A DNA stretch of 64,000 bases from Rotaria macrura (GCA_900239685.1 OENT01000194.1:1-64000), one strand, 5' to 3'; positions 20,354-33,848 are shown, numbered from the stretch's first letter. Numbers and translations: made by a program. The notes: generated from the sequence alone by a model not told the origin.

Positions 20354-23300
20354 TGGTAAATTAAGAGAGAAAAAGACTACAGAACATGAGATGAGAGGTA
20401 CAGAATCTGTTCATGTGTGTCTGCAAGCAGAGGGGGAAACGTTTGGAAAAATAGTGACTGCAAATTTTAATATGGAAGCTGGGGGGAATGCTTCTTTGGT
20501 TGGAGTTATTAGGACACGAATTACGGGTGCAGATTATTTGATATACTTGTTAATAGAGAATAATATGACTGTCTTTTCTTTGACTTCTTGTAATATCCAG
20601 CATGCATCACTATTAGCATGTGTGTATGCCCCATATCACATTTTCTTCGTCCTTCTTGTGCTCTTCAAACGCAGACACTTTTAAATATTCCGTTGTGCTT
20701 TTGTCGCCGTCGAGTATAACCTTTGTTTTCGTTTTAGTTTTAACGTACACAAGTACTATTAGACGAACAGTGTTTTTAATCGTAAAACATTTCTGAGTCG
20801 GTATTGGAACGAAAACAAAGAAAAAGGAAGAAAAAAATAAACGAGAATAAGAAAAGGGAGATACATTCAAAAATACAAACTGATATACAGATCAATCTAA
20901 ATCATAATATATTCTTCTTTTCATTGCTCTCTCAATAACTGACTTGCAATGGAAAAGCTATGCAATCCATATGAAACCGAGTAAAATTTCGGATGATTCA
21001 ATTATCATTGATTCGATAATATCTAATTGACTCAAGCTCAATAAGATGAATTTATGTTACTGGGTCTGCTTTCTTGATTGCATTAAATCTTAAAAACAGA
21101 ACTGCATGACACTCGCCACAGAGCAAAGCAAGTCACTTCGTCTAGAGCCTAATAGATTGTTGGTCTAAGTCGTGCCCCAATTTGATTGACTAAATTCGTC
21201 AAAAAACATGGACGATAGAACTGTTTACGGAAAAGCAGCTTATCCATATGAACTTACCTTTCTTAACAGAAGTTACGTTGATGATTTAGCGCACGCTTAT
21301 TCAAACGATTCTGAGATCGAGATGAAAGCTTTTCAAACTGAAGCGTGTCTCTTATCTTGTTTTTTGGATACATTCGAAAGTTTGCATGCGCTGCATGTGG
21401 ATAATTGCGTTTGGTATCATTCTTGTCAATCATATCCAAAATCACACCCATAATCACATGTAAAAAGAAGCAAAAATCAAACCTGTGACGCTGAAAAGAA
21501 TGATTGGTCAACGTTAGATCTATAGGAAAATAACAAACTTTCGAGTTACCTGAATAGAGCGAATACGAAACAACGAATCGCTATTGAAACCATTGCTTGT
21601 GATGAAATGAAACCGAATAGTGAGCGTGCCCATTCTTATATGTAATTAATAAGTAATATTGTTCGCAATCGCTGAAAAATAAGACGTGCATGCCATAATC
21701 TTTCCATACATAGTAATTTGATATTGCTATCACGTTAACTAATTCATTTTTCTTCAAGGGCGTAATCTTTATAGAAGAATGCAGCACCATAGAAGCAACA
21801 CGGGGCTGGTTTTGGGATGCAAGCATTCAATAGTCTGACACCGTCACTCTAGAAGTGAAAATTGATCTTATCTTTAATTGTTGACTTCCGAGGTAAGCAA
21901 AATGTGAGTAAAAAGACTGACTAGTCATTTTTCTAGTGAGGTCAGTACGTCTGGTCTAGTCTGAAATCCCTTATTGTCCATATAGTGTCCGTCTCAACTA
22001 TGAAAGTGGTCGGGTTCATTCTCTTTTTCATGCGCAGTCTTTTTATTTTGGGAAAAGAGTTGACATTGCGTACTATCCTGATGCTCATCAATTAGACGAT
22101 TCTAAATAAAATTAAAAGTGTTCATGACGCTATGCAGCAAGAGTTTTTGTCTTAAGTCCTATTAGATCCTGGCAAGTCTAAATTGAAATGCTCAAAGATT
22201 ACGACTAGATTCGAATACGCGTATACTAAGCACTACTTACCCATCATTCAGACGGTTGAGCCGTAGAACCCCGAGATCGACTTATAAATATTAATAATCG
22301 TTGTGAGAAGCTTGATGATCCGATTCTACTCTGAAGTATTGTTCAACTTTTCATAAAAAAAAACATCTTTTTTTTATAAATACAAAATTGAACAAGATAA
22401 ACTCAAATTTTTTTCTTTACAAGCATCTTTTGATTATTTCCAGGAATGAATGTAATTAATTAATATTAAAACAAACCTAGCAAGGAGGCATATTGAGCCT
22501 AAGCCACGAACACTCTCGCTCGATTGACGCGACCAATTTTGGTGAGATTTTTCTGAAGGTAGACCTAGCAAAGCTCGGAAAAAATTTCAAATTTCAGCTC
22601 AAAAGAGATGAACCGTTCTGAAAATATAGATGCTACATTTATGGCGGAGATGGGCCAAATTAAGAGGTTTTTTCAGTGCAACATTTTTAGTAAACTTTCA
22701 TTTTCTCAATAACAATAAGAGTTATCAAAAAGACTTTTCACCATAGATACTATTGACGTTGTACTATTTCATGATAGGAATGAATTAGTATTTTATCTTG
22801 AGATACGGTTTGATTCATACCAAATATCATTGAAAAAGAGCATTCTCATGTATATCTGGCAACTTGGTTGATTCAGTGTAGTAGAATACTTTTTAAAACG
22901 GTCTCAATTGAAGGAGTACATCAAAATGCATCACATAGCGTTCTCAGAAATTTGGCAGATTGAATTTTTTTTGTACTTGTGCGTTTTTGCTAAAAAATCT
23001 TAAACACAATGGAAATGGATTTGTCATCAAATTTTCTCAAACTACATTTTCCATATTCGTTTATTCCATTTTTTAGTCTCATTTTAATAAATAATACAGC
23101 TTATTTTTTTAATCTAAGTAAATAACGTAATAGAAACGTGAAATTCACTATCATTAGGCGTATTGGGAACTGAATGACAATAGCTGACATTATCTAGTGG
23201 ACCTAAATCTTGGGCACACAGAAGTAGAAAAAACATATAAGTATTTCAGAAGAAAATATTGTCAACATGCTGGAATATATGAAACATTTAATACCGTCAA

Positions 23301-24281
23301 TCGTATCAGTTTTTTTTCTAAAATAATACGTATCAATTTATCTTTATAATTGATGGTCAAGTTTTGAAAATGAGCGATAGAAGTCGTACATCGTCTAAGA
23401 AGAATACTGAATAAAACACGTTAGAAATATACTTGAACACTGTGTCACATACAGCATTGACAATGGTTTTCATCTTGGAAAAATAGGATGTATATTTTTG
23501 TTTTAATTTCTCAGTGAAGCGGATGTCCTATGAAGAATGTTATACTGATATGGTCGCCGTTGAACGGAATCCATTGATTTAGTGTTTCGGTTGTTTTTTT
23601 CTACATTTTTATCTGTTTTAGCTATGAGTATGAATATATTTAAATGAATGATAGTTTCGAAATACTAACCATATGATATATTCGTCCGAGAAGTTCTCGA
23701 TTAGAACAATATTCTATTCATGAAGTTTTGTTCTTGTCTAAAGTCTGCACATGTATGCTTATTTGAATTTATCCATTGAATATGTCTGTTGAAGACGACG
23801 TGGTGCTCGCATTAATTACGTGAATGTTGTCTATACGATGAATTGGATTCTTTTAATTTTCACATCATTTACAAAACATCCCTCATTACACTTGAGGAAA
23901 TAGGCGTAATTACAACATTTAAGTTATAATTCATTCGCTTTTCATTCTTCAGAACTATTTTTTCTCATTTTACAAGTGAGCAAACATTTCATCTAAGAAT
24001 TTTTCCATGAACCTATCAATATATACTTAAACATTTCAGTATGAAGAGTGATCAAATGCTACATCAGAAGGGAATATTACTTTAAAGAATATCGTTACTA
24101 GGCTCAGTTCCTGATTGTACCACTGATTCTAGATTGATATATACACAAAACTAAGAAACTCTTACAGGATACACATTTATGGTACATAGATGTGTAACAT
24201 ATCGAAAAAAGTCTGGAATAGTCACGACGAAGTTCTTTGAATCTGCCCATTCTGATTAACGTTTATTAATTCTATGTACCG
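20354..24281. other. intergenic stretch, no gene recognised
   Basis: AT-rich. The 81-residue frame at 21208-21453 (+) has an ATG but no motif and no splice partners I can see. A segment at 22480-22690 is less AT-biased and has the look of a transposon interior (for example AAATTTCAGCTCAAAAGAG), but there is no second copy in the window to define its ends. Confidence 0.45.
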
Positions 24282-24289
24282 ATCAAAAC

Positions 24290-25304
24290 TAGGGATGCAA
24301 CGGTGACGGTGAATCACCGGTTCACCGTTCAAACGGTAACCCCCCATACCGGTAACCGCTACCACCAGTAACCGTCTAGCCGATAACCGTTACGCCCGGT
24401 AACCGTTCCAACCGATAACCGTTCCACCGGTAACCGTTCCTACCGGTAACCGGTCCAACCGGTAACCGTTTCAGCGGTACCCGGTCCAACCGGTAACCGT
24501 TCCACCGATAACCGGTTTAAACCGGTATGAGCCGGTATAACCGGTATAACTGGTATTAGCCGGTATAACCGGTATAAACTAGGGGTGGGAAGTTACTGTT
24601 ACCGACCCGTTACGTTACCAGGTAAGGTAACGGGTCGGTAACGGTAACTTCCCACCCCTAGTTTATACCGGTTAATACCGGCTTATACCGGCTTATACCG
24701 GCTTATACCGGCTTTACCGGCTATACCGTCTATACCGTTTAATACCGGCTATACCGGCTATACCATCTATACCGTTTAATACCGGCTAATACCGGCTATA
24801 CCGGCTATACCGTTTCATACCGGCTATACCGGCTAATACCGGCTATACCGGCTATACCGGCTATACCGGCTATACCGGCTATACCGTTTAATACCGGCTA
24901 TACCGGGTATACCGTCTATACCGTTTAATACCGGCTAATATCGGCTTTACCGGCTTATACCGGGTATACCGGTAATACCGGCTATTGGTGTAATGGTATC
25001 CGGTCGAGCCGGTTACCTGTGAAACGGCTACCGGTGGAACGGTTACCGGCTATACCGGCTATTACCGGCTATTGGTGTAATGGTATCCGGTTGGACCGGT
25101 TATCGGTGAAACGGTTACCGGCTGTAGCGGTTACCGGTTGGAACGGTTACCGGTGGAACGGTTACCGGTTTGACCAGTTACCGGTTGGACCGGTCTTAGG
25201 GGTTATCGGTGAAACGGTTACCGGCTGTAGCGTTTACCGGTAGGACCGGTTACTGGTTGGAACGGTTACCGATTGTAACGGTTTCCGTCACCGGTGCATC
25301 CCTA
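24290..25304. mobile_element. hAT-like non-autonomous foldback element built of CCGGT repeats
   Basis: The element is 1,015 bp, starting TAGGGATGCAACGGTGACGG and ending with the near-complement CCGTCACCGGTGCATCCCTA, flanked by the exact 8-bp duplication ATCAAAAC (24282-24289 and 25305-25312). An 8-bp duplication and TAGGG-type termini are hallmarks of hAT transposons. The left arm (to ~24575) is made of ACCGGTAACCGTTCC-like units, the right arm (from ~24990) of their complements such as GGAACGGTTACCGGT, and the middle of a 10-mer TATACCGGCT repeated many times. There is no transposase. The open frame at 25019-25243 only reflects the repeat. Confidence 0.85.
24580..24660. repeat. 81-bp near-perfect hairpin nested in the hAT-like element
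   Basis: Begins TAGGGGTGGGAAGTTAC and ends GTAACTTCCCACCCCTA, the two halves being complementary almost to the centre (around ACCAGGTAAGGT). Its termini are themselves hAT-like. The flanking bases (GTATAAAC / GTTTATAC) continue the palindrome rather than forming a direct duplication, so it may be a second, older core rather than a clean nested insertion. Confidence 0.75.
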
Positions 25305-25634
25305 ATCAAAACCAAAACACATGATAAATGATATCCTAATCCCACTGAGTCCTCTTTTTATTACATTCGTTTCCCGTTTAGTAGCTTCAAGATAAATTTA
25401 CTTTGAATTTCGTCATCGTATCGATGACAAGTTATTGCACTGTCTTTCGCAATATTCAAAAGGTGTGTCAGCGTAATGTTTTTTTCTTTTCTTTCTCAAA
25501 TTTTTTTTTGTTGAGGAAAGACGCGATCCTTGTTGTTCTCTTTCATTCTATGCATTTACATACGACACATATAAATAGTTGTGACATTTAGCTTCAAAAA
25601 CCAATACAATTGCACATTAGACGACACGCCACTC

Positions 25635-27739
25635 ATGTCTGCTAAAAAGAAATCTTTTCTTGCAACATTACCTCCAGAACTTGTTCATCGAATTTTTGAT
25701 CATCTCAAAACGGACACAATTGTTTTCTCAATTCGGTACGTATGCAAACGGCTCTATTCTATTACTAATGCCTACAATCACTTTGATCTCGACTTCCGTT
25801 ATATGTCAAGATCTGATCTACCTTTCGTGGCACGTATTATTCATCCGAAAAATGTCATTTCACTAACGCTTTCAGATGAATTACAAACACCTGGGCAAAT
25901 TCGATCATTTCTTAATCATTTTCATATCGAAGAATTCATTCGATTACGTTCATTGAATCTTATTCAAATTGAATGCAAAGATTTAGATACATTCCAAAAA
26001 AATATCATCAAATTTCCTCTTAAAACATTCTCAATTACCCCTAATGTGTATTATAAACGCGGTCCGACAACACTCATATCATCTATTATATCACTCAATG
26101 ATCTTCATAAATTTGAATACACGGGATTTTGTAATATTTTCAATCAAATGCAATTACCCATTCAATGTAGCTTGAAACACTTAACAATTAGTCATTGCAA
26201 TTGGTATACAGTTTATTCTATTATTTTTCACTTACCTAATCTACAAACACTCGTAATAAAAAATATTACTTGGAATCGATTCGATTCTATTACTTTAACA
26301 TATCCTGATATTCCACAGGCAAGGCATTTAACTTCACTTTCATTAAACTTCATTTATGATATACCAATAGATGATGTTGAACAAATTCTTTCCATTTTAC
26401 CTATGTTAACGCATCTTCGGTTGATTAGCGAGAAGCCTTTATACGATATGAAACTGTTTAATGGTTCCCAATGGGAGAATTTCATTCAGACGAAATTATC
26501 TCTATTGAACAAATTTGAATTCTGGTTCACTTGCTTTGCGCCCATTGATTCAAGTTGTATTACTGTAGAATCAGTGATTGCATCATTTCGAACATCATTC
26601 TGGCTCGAAATCAAACAGTGGGTTATTAAATGTGACTATGAATACGAGAAATATTGTCCGAAATTTCATCTTTATTCTATACCAATCGTTCGAGATAACT
26701 TTGATTATTCAGAACAACAAACAAAAATTATACATTCTGCGTTGAACACCATTGACAACAATGCAACAATCATCGTCAATGCACGACAACTATCCCTGAA
26801 CTTAACCCAAATGATGACCAAAAGCATTTCACAACTAGTAAGTAATACTTTATATTTTAATTGATAATTATTTGAGTTTAATGAATGTGAAATTGTGTCA
26901 TTTGAAAAATGATACATACCTCACACACCATTAGTCAGCTTCACGATCTATTTTAGCGACGAAATTCATATATACATATTTTGTAGATCAATTATCTCAC
27001 TGGATGCGACTTAATCGAAAACCTTTCTATAGAAGTCTAAATATATGGTTTTTCATGTTGTACAAAATTCTTTGAATATTTAAAATGATTTATATTTCAT
27101 AGTACAATTTTCTACAACCTTATTCATTTCTGTTTAGAGGTTGATCCAACAACAACTCATCTATTTCCAAATGTGACCGAACTTACACTGGTGATTAATG
27201 AAAAATGGTTTCGGAACTCAGTTGAACATCTGAGTACAATCGTTAATCTATCGACAGTTCAAATGTTATGGTTGAATTTCCAGTGTGAATGTACATTTGC
27301 TGTGAGTTTGTACGACGAAATCCGTACTCTATTGAAACGAGCACTGAACATTCGTTCACTTCGAATAAGCTGCAACAAATCTGAAAGAATGAATATGATA
27401 ATTCTTAATGCTATCTGTGTAAATTTACCTTGGCATATCAAACGCCTTGATACTGATATTACGTATCTGGACGACGCAAAAATGATACTGAAGCGAGCTG
27501 AATACTTACCATGTGTTACATTTCGAATAAATAAACCTTGGCGTTTCGCTCACGAAATAGATATATGGCTTTGGCAAATGAAAAGAAATGTTGCATATAA
27601 AGTCGAGTCAATCCCATTAAAACGTTATGACAACTGTGATCCGATCGATGCTGTATACTTATGGCTTGACACAACTATAAAAAAACAGTCAAATATATCA
27701 TTTGACCACAAACGTATTAAACGAACTCGTTACTCATGA
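25635..27739 (+). CDS. F-box protein with LRR-like C-terminal region (2 exons)
   Basis: Exons 25635-26837 and 27140-27739 join in phase 0 over a 302 bp GT-AG intron, giving 599 aa. The F-box is at residues ~8-45: LATLPPELVHRIFDHLKTD then VCKRLYSI. The remainder contains irregular leucine-rich segments such as LRSLNLIQIECKDL, LKHLTISHCNWYTVYSI and LTSLSLNFIYDIPIDDVEQI, and in exon 2 VTELTLVINEKW. F-box proteins recruit substrates to SCF ubiquitin ligases through Skp1; the target is unknown. The start is ATG 25635: the frame is open further up but only from a GTG, and acceptor-like AG dinucleotides precede the ATG (ATTAG at 25616-25620). No polyubiquitin or catalytic domain is attached. Confidence 0.88.
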
Positions 27740-28077
27740 TTCATTGAAATGCTAAAAAACGCTTTTTAACACTAAATTTTAGAAAAAAAAAAGTTGAAAT
27801 ATGTCTAATTTACTGTCTGTTTGAATTGGTGTAAGTCTTATGTCCGGTTAAACGTCAAAATTTTCTATCAACATTATGCTATTTGTCAAGTTATGTATTT
27901 CATAGAAGTATTTCACCTGCTGAATAACGTCGTTTGATGACAGAAGTAATTTACTATCATAAAGTGCTACTCCACTGAGACAAAAATAAGAAAAACATTA
28001 TTTCAAAGAAATTCAAATTTGATTGAATGCAGTAATTGTCTTGCTTCAAATAAATTATATCATTTGGAAACCGATTT

Positions 28078-28630
28078 TTGTGTACTCAAAAAGTGAGTAC
28101 ACTCTAAAATCGGTCAGTGTGTCCGGCCGTTTATTCGATAACTCTTCACAATTACATTCGATTGAGTTGAAATTTTGTGCACAGAATTGTCTCATCAATA
28201 TCTCGGTCGAGTTCGAAGATGAGAAGGATCCGTCGAGAAATGGCTGAGTTATCGAAAAAATTGTCATTTTTCACCAAACAATCCCTGAGGTGGGGTACAG
28301 GGATTTTTTCAAAAAAAACTTTTTTCTCAGAATTATCCACAACGTATATAAATCGACTCGGTTTTTAACGCTGATTCCGAATCTGATATTAGTTTTGAAC
28401 CAAATCGCAGCTTTCTAACAAAACATTGGCTACAAAAAGATCTGAAATGCACAAAAACTGCATCTAGAAACAAAATTGCCTAGATATGTCTGAGATGATC
28501 AGTAGTTTTGGAGTTTCCCAAAAAGGTTTACCAAGATACTTCATCCGTGCACACATTCTAGAATGACTGATTTGTCTCATTCACTTTTTGAAGTACACAT
28601 AACTCTCGGACATAAGTCCGAAGTTTTCAC
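28078..28630. repeat. dispersed repeat with palindromic ends, copy A
   Basis: About 550 bp. One end holds the hairpin GTGTACTCAAAAAGTGAGTA, the other a near-palindrome CTCGGACATAAGTCCGAAG. The same sequence, in inverted orientation and diverged, is found at 57543-58070. Shared landmarks include the inner blocks AAATCCCTGTACCCCACCTC (as complement here), ATGGCTGAGTTATCGAAAAA and ACATTCTAGAATG. There is no real coding frame. Probably a transposon fragment or non-autonomous element of unknown type. Confidence 0.75.
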
Positions 28631-31600
28631 ATTTATTTTAAAGAAGCGTTTCATTTTGATGTAAAATTTATATTTACGCTTGGCTTCAACTCCGACATAT
28701 GACTCTAGAAGACAGGCGTTTCTTTCAAAGAGATGCCTAAAGTATTTAATCATAAATGATTTGATGCATTCATTGATAAAAACGGAAAAATAACTGTAAC
28801 AGGAACTTCTTTTACAGGACTTATTTTTTGTAATGATATTAAGAGATTTTGAAATATCATGTGAAAATCATCTAAGATGGAAAGAATTCTTTAATCAAGA
28901 TAGTGAGCATATGAAATGATGAAAATTCTGTCTTGAATGAGTTCATCATATTTATAGGAAGATTATCAGTTTATTTCTACTGAAAATATAAATAATAAGA
29001 GACTCTTTTGTTTCATGTAGTTCTTAACCAAAATCCCACTGATTCCATAGTTAATTATTTTCCATTGGACGGCACCAAATATTTTTGTTAATTATGTTCG
29101 TTTAAGTATTGAATAATCAGAGGCTCGATATTTGCCGTCGTCAGATCTAAGTTTAAAAGTTTTTAGACTCGATGAACTCTACTCAAAATCTTCAATTCAG
29201 AGCGTTTTAATGCTCTGAACCAAGTCATGTCAGATAATATATTCTACGTTATTCGTTTATTATCGGAACATATTTGACTCTATTCTATATCAAGTTCGGA
29301 TGATCCGTACTTGATAATATAGATCAATTTTTCAACAATTTATCATTGATTATGAATAGGGAGTAGGTGTTAATCTTCTATTAAATTGTATCAAATTGCC
29401 CGTAAGACTAACCTCTGTACACCCGCCGTTAGGTCTTACTGAGTTTTTCAAAAATTAAGATACCTCATATTTTTTTTTCGCAATAAATAAATGTGTGTTT
29501 GAACATTCGGAACGTTTTTAGTAAAATATATGTGAACCAGCGAGTAAATCGAACACCATTTTTCTTGATTGATTTCAATTCCATTCATCTTCTTTTTGAA
29601 AGATGAGTTCTATTCGTGTGATATTGATTACAACTCAAATTAACACTAACTACTACATATAGGCGGTTATGTGTGTCTTGTGTTACATTTTTTATTCACA
29701 ACCATAACTCAATCCGGTTTACCAACAACCTAACATCTATATTACCAATGATTACGAAAACTATGAAAATACCGCTTATTTTGGAATATACGTTTTCACA
29801 AACCATACAACTCAACACAACAAGACGATCGTCATTATTACGAAACCGTCTTACAATCAACATAGCTCTGTAAATACGGCATTGACGTTTTCCACCAGGA
29901 CTTAAAGAGATGTAAAAAGGAAATAAGACGATCTATACATCAATAAGACACCGCAACCGAACAGTCTATCAGTTGAACATAGTCAGGAGCTTCAATGATT
30001 CTTCACTTCATCTTTGTTATTTCTTCCTTACTCTCAATAGGGGTGTTATTTTATATTTATTTCGTAGAATAATGAAAAATACAATCTTCATGCTGATAAC
30101 ATTAACAAAACATCAATTCTTTATCGATATACAACAACGATTCGATAATTCTTTATTTTTGAAAAATAAATGAAATTTTCTCATTTGTCCAAAGTGGTCA
30201 ATCGAGTTTCCAAATGACTAACCTCTCATGATTTCCTAACTCTTCATAACCTAAAACCAATGCTCACCAGAGATCTACATCAATACCTCTACTCTGAAGA
30301 GTTCCAATAATTAGAGCCACCTAAAGAGAGACCCTTCAGGAAGGTCAAAAATCTTCATGGCTGCTAAAAACACATCCATCGTCTAGTGGCCGCTCATATG
30401 GGTACGTGATGTGGCTGGAAGAGGGTTCCCATCTATGTGGAAGTGGGAAATGACTGGTGAACTTCCTTGTTGACGTCTGTACTGCGAAATTTCAATGCTT
30501 TTGATACTAAGCTTGAGAAGGAAAACAACGAAGACTTGCGTGTAGATTAATGGAAAATGGAACGAAAAAGTGTTTCTTTCATATATAACTACAATACAAC
30601 GTCAAATGCACATTTCGGTAGGTTGCTACCACACACGCTTATCATATGGCAAGTATTAGTGTGCAATCTCTCACGGGATATTTCCCATTGTGTCATTCGC
30701 GTCCTTGTACATCGCTTCTAGCATCCTATGTGATTCGCTTAGGAATCCGTTCGATGCTACAAGTATTCCGGCTGATATCCCTAGTAATCAGAATGATGCC
30801 CTTAATAAACCCCGCGTTTTCTGGTGTCCATTTAAAACGAACAGTTTTTCTTTTCCCAAATTTTTATGGATACGCCTTTCGATACATAAATCTGTAGTTT
30901 ATATAACATTTATCTGTTTTGCTTCACTATTGCCTTAGCAGTGTTCTGTTTTTCCACTTATATTCAAACACAGATTGTGCATCTACTTTAACCTCGCCCA
31001 GAATGGATTCTTTTTCAATTCGAAATTTAGATTCGAACTATAGATTCATGTGAATCACTTTACGAGCCTCGTAACAGACTTAAAATCTGTCTTGGTAGCA
31101 AGATATACAATCAAATCTAAACCCACGTTAATCTGAAGATTCTGGTTGCTGAGATGAAAGGTCGACAACATGGTAGTTCTACACACTTATCCTTACTCAC
31201 CCGCAGTCTATTTAGAAAATTCTTTGTTGAGACGAAAAGATCCTTTAGTAAGAATGATGGCAACCGTTTTCTTCCTATGAGATGTCTACGTAGAACAAAC
31301 TGGGACAAAAATAGTAACTTACAACAAAAACCCGAAAAATCACTGTGTTTTTCTCTCTCTCTCTCTGTCGACGGATGATGCAAGAAAATAAAACATGATT
31401 AAAGACTAATATTCTATGATCTTTGACTTTCTTTCATGAATAATTATATAAAAATTCCCGACGAAAGAAAAACGAAAATACTGCTATATGACGATTGCTT
31501 TAATTTTATCCCAGAAATACAGGGAAACGAAAATAATAAATTTGGTTTCTTCCAACGTAGTCGTTCACTTAAACTGTAGAAAAAGCGCTCTCTGAAAAAT

Positions 31601-32340
31601 CTATGGAGGGTCACACCGTTTAAAAACAAACACATCCCACAGCGTAAACTTTAACAAGTTGTTCGTAAGTAATTGCCTTCTTAACACTTTTCAAATTTTA
31701 CACGAAACGTTACAATTTTTCACGGAGTATAATTTTCTGCAGGAGTTTGACCTAACTCGGTAAGTATTGCCAATTGAATAGAATAGTTTTGAATTCTATT
31801 CATATAGCACACGTTCGTAGCTGTTTGCGTATTTCAAAAGATAAAACAAATGAAACAGTAACTCTTAGGACTTGACATTTTAGATCTGCTTGTTACTCCT
31901 TATGGCTTTTTAGTTAAATGGTTTTTAAGGAAAACGTATTTTGTTCCCATGGTCACATTATAGGGATCTGATATGTGTCTCATGGAATCACGCTTTATAG
32001 TTTGTTTTTTGTTTATTCAAGACTCTATATATATCCTATGAACATCGGAGATCGTAGGCTGAAGGAACAAATTTTATCCCTTTTCATTTAAAAAGACTTG
32101 TGGTTCTCTTTTCGGTAGAACGCTTTCAGACTTCCCATATTACTATTTGAGATGTGAATGTAAAATTTACAGGATTTTCTCTCTCTAATAATTGAAAGTT
32201 ACTATTAATATTAACCAAAACTAAAGACGCGTAACATCATTGGGTTACGTCATGATTCTCATTATCTTGTTTAATGTGTTCGCTATTGAGACTTTTCCCG
32301 TGTATCGTATAGTAGACGTGTTCATATTTACTTGTTTTTA
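28631..32340. other. long intergenic stretch, no gene recognised
   Basis: AT-rich with no motif-bearing frame. A short (TC)n tract lies at about 31352-31366. A slightly GC-richer patch at 30290-30480 shows nothing recognisable. Overlapping open frames at 30646-30938 and 31117-31383 on both strands look like chance. Confidence 0.45.
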
Positions 32341-32367
32341 GTTGCATCTACTTTTATCGTCCGAGTC

Positions 32368-33420
32368 ATGGCAACTAGTGACAGCGAATATGATTCAGAC
32401 AGAGAAAACAAGCCTTCATATAAAAATGCACAAGATAAACAACAAACAAATTTATACGTTAAGAACTTTGGTCCAGATATGACTGAAAACAAGTTATGCC
32501 AACTCTTCGCTAAGTATGGTACAATTATGAGTTCTAATGTCAGTGAATAAAGAGACACCAGAAAAATTGCATTGCTCTATTCTCAAATTAAGATAGCGAC
32601 GGATCGAGATGGGCGTTCAAGAGGATTCGGTTTTGTCAATTTTTTACGTCCATCAATGACTCAAAATGTAAATATTCTTTTCTTCTATTATATCTTTTGA
32701 AACGTTCAATTTTATTCATGTTAGGCCATAGAAAATCTAAATGGCATTTCATTAGAAGATGGTAAAGAATTAGATGTTTGCTATTTTCAAAGTAAGAAAG
32801 ATCGCCAAGTAGAACTACGAGGAAATTACAGGGATTTATGTGAAAATCGAAAATCGAAATTTGTACATTGGTAATCTCGATCAAAGTATTGATGATGAAA
32901 AACTGATGAAAGCATTTGCTCCGTATGGTAAAATTATAAGTGCTAAGAAAAATAACACAAGACAGTTAAAGAAGAAGCTTTTCGTTCTGATTACAGGTTA
33001 TGATGAAAGATGCTCAATCAAAAGGGTTCGGATTTGTATGCTTTAGTGCAGATGATGAAGCAAATAGAGCTATAATAGAAACGGATGGGAAAACACTTGG
33101 TTCAAAACCAATCTTTGTAACGATAAACAAACGTTCAGGATGAAGTCAAGCGTCGTCATGTAATCGATATCCATCTAAAAGTACATATCTTGCAGTACAC
33201 TGATATAATATTCGTTATGCTCATATTGATAGTGTCAACGATACGAACATTGTCTACAGCGGGACTCAGCTACTACCTCCATCGTTCTTCGAATCTAAAC
33301 GTCGATATAACTCTAGGAAACATGCACCAGCTAATTATCAATCTCCACTGAATGCTCGAGTCAATTCTAGTGTGCACCGTGGTAGAAATTATGTATTCGA
33401 TGATGATAATCAATTTTGAA
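32368..33420 (+). pseudogene. PABP-like two-RRM gene, decayed
   Basis: The ATG at 32368 starts MATSDSEYDSDRENKPS, then an RRM with RNP2 (TNLYVKNF) and RNP1 (RGFGFVNF), joined by an intron at 32543-32592 whose GT-AG sites still work. A second intron (~32669-32724) leads to AIENLNGISLEDGKEL and KDRQVELR. The second RRM has NLYIGNLDQSIDDEKL, YGKIISAK and KGFGFVCFSADDEA. Order and spacing match RRM3-RRM4 of cytoplasmic poly(A)-binding protein. Lesions: a frame shift near 32839 between the RRMs, a lost donor after ISAK (AAG followed by AA instead of GT, while its acceptor ATTACAG survives), and TGA stops after NKRSG and further on. The retained introns mean it arose from gene duplication, not retrocopying. 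Confidence 0.75.
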
Positions 33421-33848
33421 TTGTAACACAAATACATACTGATATACAGTGTTGTGAAAAATTATAGAATCACCTTCTACCTTAGACTTCTTTCGAATTT
33501 TTTTATATATCAACATCGCGTTTTCGTTTTTAATTGATCGTATATATATATATAGAATGGAATGTCCTCTTTCAATAATGTTATCGATTTTGAAAGTGCT
33601 TTACTAGAACTCGTTTTTTTATTGCAAGATATTTCATTCGCAAATCTAAGGAGTAGACAAGAGAATGTACAACGTGACTGTATCGTCGATATATTACGTA
33701 TGACTTACATATAATTGAACTTGTCGAGCCGCGCTATGCTCTACTAGATAAAAGGTACAACTTTAACGGATATATCTGCCAGATACAATTGTAATGATAA
33801 GATTTGTTTGTACTAACAGACAACGAGGTTGTCAAGCGATTCATCCTA
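33421..33848. other. short intergenic stretch with TA microsatellite
   Basis: Contains a (TA)n run near 33541-33555. No gene seen. Confidence 0.5.

Noticed and set aside
25019..25243. Open frame in the CCGGT array
   Set aside because: It is a translation of tandem repeats inside the hAT-like element (repeated RLPAV/GYRW-type units), not a gene.
31117..31383. Open frames on both strands
   Set aside because: Mutual antisense frames with low-complexity ends (TC repeat), no splice partners or motifs.
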